From: Clostridia bacterium
Lineage (GTDB): Bacteria > Bacillota > Clostridia > Christensenellales > CALWSW01
NCBI GenBank assembly: GCA_019421925.1
Contig: JAHZEH010000136.1
Location: 1 to 5,843, forward strand
Length of the DNA: 5,843 bases
Reading direction: 5' to 3'
The notes beneath the pieces were generated by a model, which had not been told where the DNA came from, did not search any database, and saw nothing but the letters and a program-made list of their open reading frames with translations. Made by a program: the position numbers and the translations under genes. Positions 4,547 to 5,843 of this stretch are shown one piece after another (position 1 is the stretch's first letter; each line of letters starts with the position of its first letter).

Positions 4547-5843
4547 ATGGCTAAAGAGATGGAAAAAGTTTACGATCCCCAAGCCGTGGAGAACCGGCTT
4601 TATCAGAAATGGGAGGACAAGGGTTACTTCCATGCCGCCCCCAACCCCGACAAAACCCCCTTCATCATTGTTATTCCGCCGCCCAACATTACGGGTCAGC
4701 TCCATATGGGCCACGCCCTGGACGAGACGATCCAGGACGTGCTGATCCGGTTCAAGCGCATGCAGGGGTATGAAGCCCTCTGGATGCCCGGCACTGACCA
4801 TGCCTCCATCGCCACGGAGGTCAAGATCGTGGAGCAGATGGCAAAGGAGGGCCTGACCAAGAACGACCTGGGCCGCGAGGGTTTCCTGGAACGGGCCTGG
4901 GAATGGAAGCGCGTATACGGCGGGCGCATCGTTGAGCAGCTCAAAAAGCTGGGCTCCTCCTGCGACTGGGAGCGGGAACGCTTCACCATGGATGAGGGCT
5001 GCAACCGGGCTGTGCGCCAGGCCTTTGTTGACCTGTATAACCGGGGCCTGATCTACCGGGGGGACCGCATCATCAACTGGTGCCCCACCTGCAAGACCGC
5101 CCTGTCTGACGCCGAGGTGGAATACGAGGAGCAGGACTCCCACCTCTGGCATATCCGCTATCGGGCGGAGGACGGCGGGGAGGGCCTCGTTGTGGCTACT
5201 ACCCGGCCCGAGACCATGCTGGGCGACACGGCGGTGGCCGTCCATCCGGACGACGGGCGCTATGCCCACCTGGTGGGCAAGAACGTCATCCTGCCCCTGC
5301 TGAACAAGCCCATCCCCGTGGTGGCGGACGAGTACGTGGAGCGGGAGTTCGGCACGGGCTGCGTCAAGATCACCCCCGCCCATGACCCCAACGACTTCGA
5401 GGTGGCTGTGCGCCACGACCTGCCCATGATCCGCGTCCTGGCGGACGACGGCTCCATGAACGAGAACGCCGGCGAATTTGCGGGCATGGCCGCCCTGGAG
5501 GCCCGCAAGGCCATTGTGGCCGCCCTGGAGACGTGCGGCGCCCTGGTCAGGATCGAGAACTACCGCCACAACGTGGGCACCTGCTACCGCTGCCACAGCA
5601 CAGTGGAGCCCCTGGTCTCCAAGCAGTGGTTCGTCTCCACCAAGGAGCTGGCCAAACCCGCCATCGAGGCGGTGCGCACCGGCAAAATCCGCTTTGAGCC
5701 CGAGCGCTTTGAGAAGACCTACTTCAACTGGATGGAGAACATCCGCGACTGGTGCATCTCCCGTCAGCTCTGGTGGGGCCACCGCATTCCCGCCTACTAC
5801 TGCGAGGAGTGCGGCGAGGTGGTGGTCGCCTATGATGAGCCCA
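4547..5843 (+). CDS. valS: valyl-tRNA synthetase, N-terminal half (runs off the window)
   Basis: Class I aminoacyl-tRNA synthetase that charges tRNA-Val with valine in the cytosol and edits mischarged threonine. 432 complete codons are present of an expected roughly 880; the KMSKS loop, anticodon-binding domain and C-terminal coiled coil lie beyond the edge. Visible landmarks: IPPPNITGQLHMGHALD with the HIGH-type signature HMGH at 53-56; WMPGTDHASIATE, typical of ValRS; a WCPTCKTALSDAEVE segment with C179/C182; the CP1 editing domain beginning TTRPETMLGD (218-227) and including GTGCVKITPAHDPNDFE; CYRC (346-349) in a putative zinc-binding segment; and the RDWCISRQLWWGHRIPAY block from R400. 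The start ATG 4547 has GAGGAG (4534-4539) 7 bases upstream and lies 28 bases after the T-box terminator T-run. Regulation is by the T-box leader. No frame disruption is seen. Confidence 0.97.
   Translation, partial: MAKEMEKVYDPQAVENRLYQKWEDKGYFHAAPNPDKTPFIIVIPPPNITGQLHMGHALDETIQDVLIRFKRMQGYEALWMPGTDHASIATEVKIVEQMAKEGLTKNDLGREGFLERAWEWKRVYGGRIVEQLKKLGSSCDWERERFTMDEGCNRAVRQAFVDLYNRGLIYRGDRIINWCPTCKTALSDAEVEYEEQDSHLWHIRYRAEDGGEGLVVATTRPETMLGDTAVAVHPDDGRYAHLVGKNVILPLLNKPIPVVADEYVEREFGTGCVKITPAHDPNDFEVAVRHDLPMIRVLADDGSMNENAGEFAGMAALEARKAIVAALETCGALVRIENYRHNVGTCYRCHSTVEPLVSKQWFVSTKELAKPAIEAVRTGKIRFEPERFEKTYFNWMENIRDWCISRQLWWGHRIPAYYCEECGEVVVAYDEP

Noticed and set aside
4517..5782. 421-codon minus-strand open frame opposite valS
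   Set aside because: The plus strand encodes unmistakable valyl-tRNA synthetase motifs; the long antisense frame is a known artefact of GC-rich genes.

Overview
The window looks like chromosome of a GC-rich Gram-positive anaerobe, most likely a Clostridia member of the Oscillospiraceae type (Flavonifractor/Intestinimonas-like). The support is a valine T-box riboswitch in front of valS, strong AGGAGG ribosome-binding sites, sigma-A type promoters and GC-rich codon use. The genus is an inference from general character, not a match I could run.

Layout. Positions 1-1200 form a poorly coding, visibly more AT-rich stretch. It holds a possible 3' end of a gene entering from the left, a possible frameshifted gene on the minus strand (about 595 to 148), one small hypothetical gene with a very good ribosome-binding site (741-953, plus), and a terminator-like hairpin (1144-1181). 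Positions 3298 to 1213 hold a minus-strand, two-gene operon: a CitMHS-family (citrate-metal/proton symporter-like) membrane transporter, followed after 19 bases by a MerR/BmrR-like regulator. Positions 3299-3611 are a divergent control region with a strong plus-strand promoter, a weaker minus-strand promoter and an 18-bp inverted repeat between them. From 3612 the plus strand carries pgsA (phosphatidylglycerophosphate synthase), then a new promoter, a complete T-box leader with a GTC (valine) specifier and its terminator, and the first 432 codons of valS, which runs off the right edge.

How the parts work together. pgsA and valS are housekeeping genes, for anionic phospholipid synthesis and for charging tRNA-Val. 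valS is controlled by uncharged tRNA-Val through the T-box. The divergent operon looks like an accessory organic-acid uptake module with its own ligand-sensing regulator encoded last in the operon, probably autoregulated from the shared intergenic region.

I found no convincing new multi-gene system. The most interesting items are the pairing of a CitMHS transporter with a BmrR-like MerR regulator, the inverted repeat between the divergent promoters, the small hypothetical gene, and the possible broken gene at the left end.
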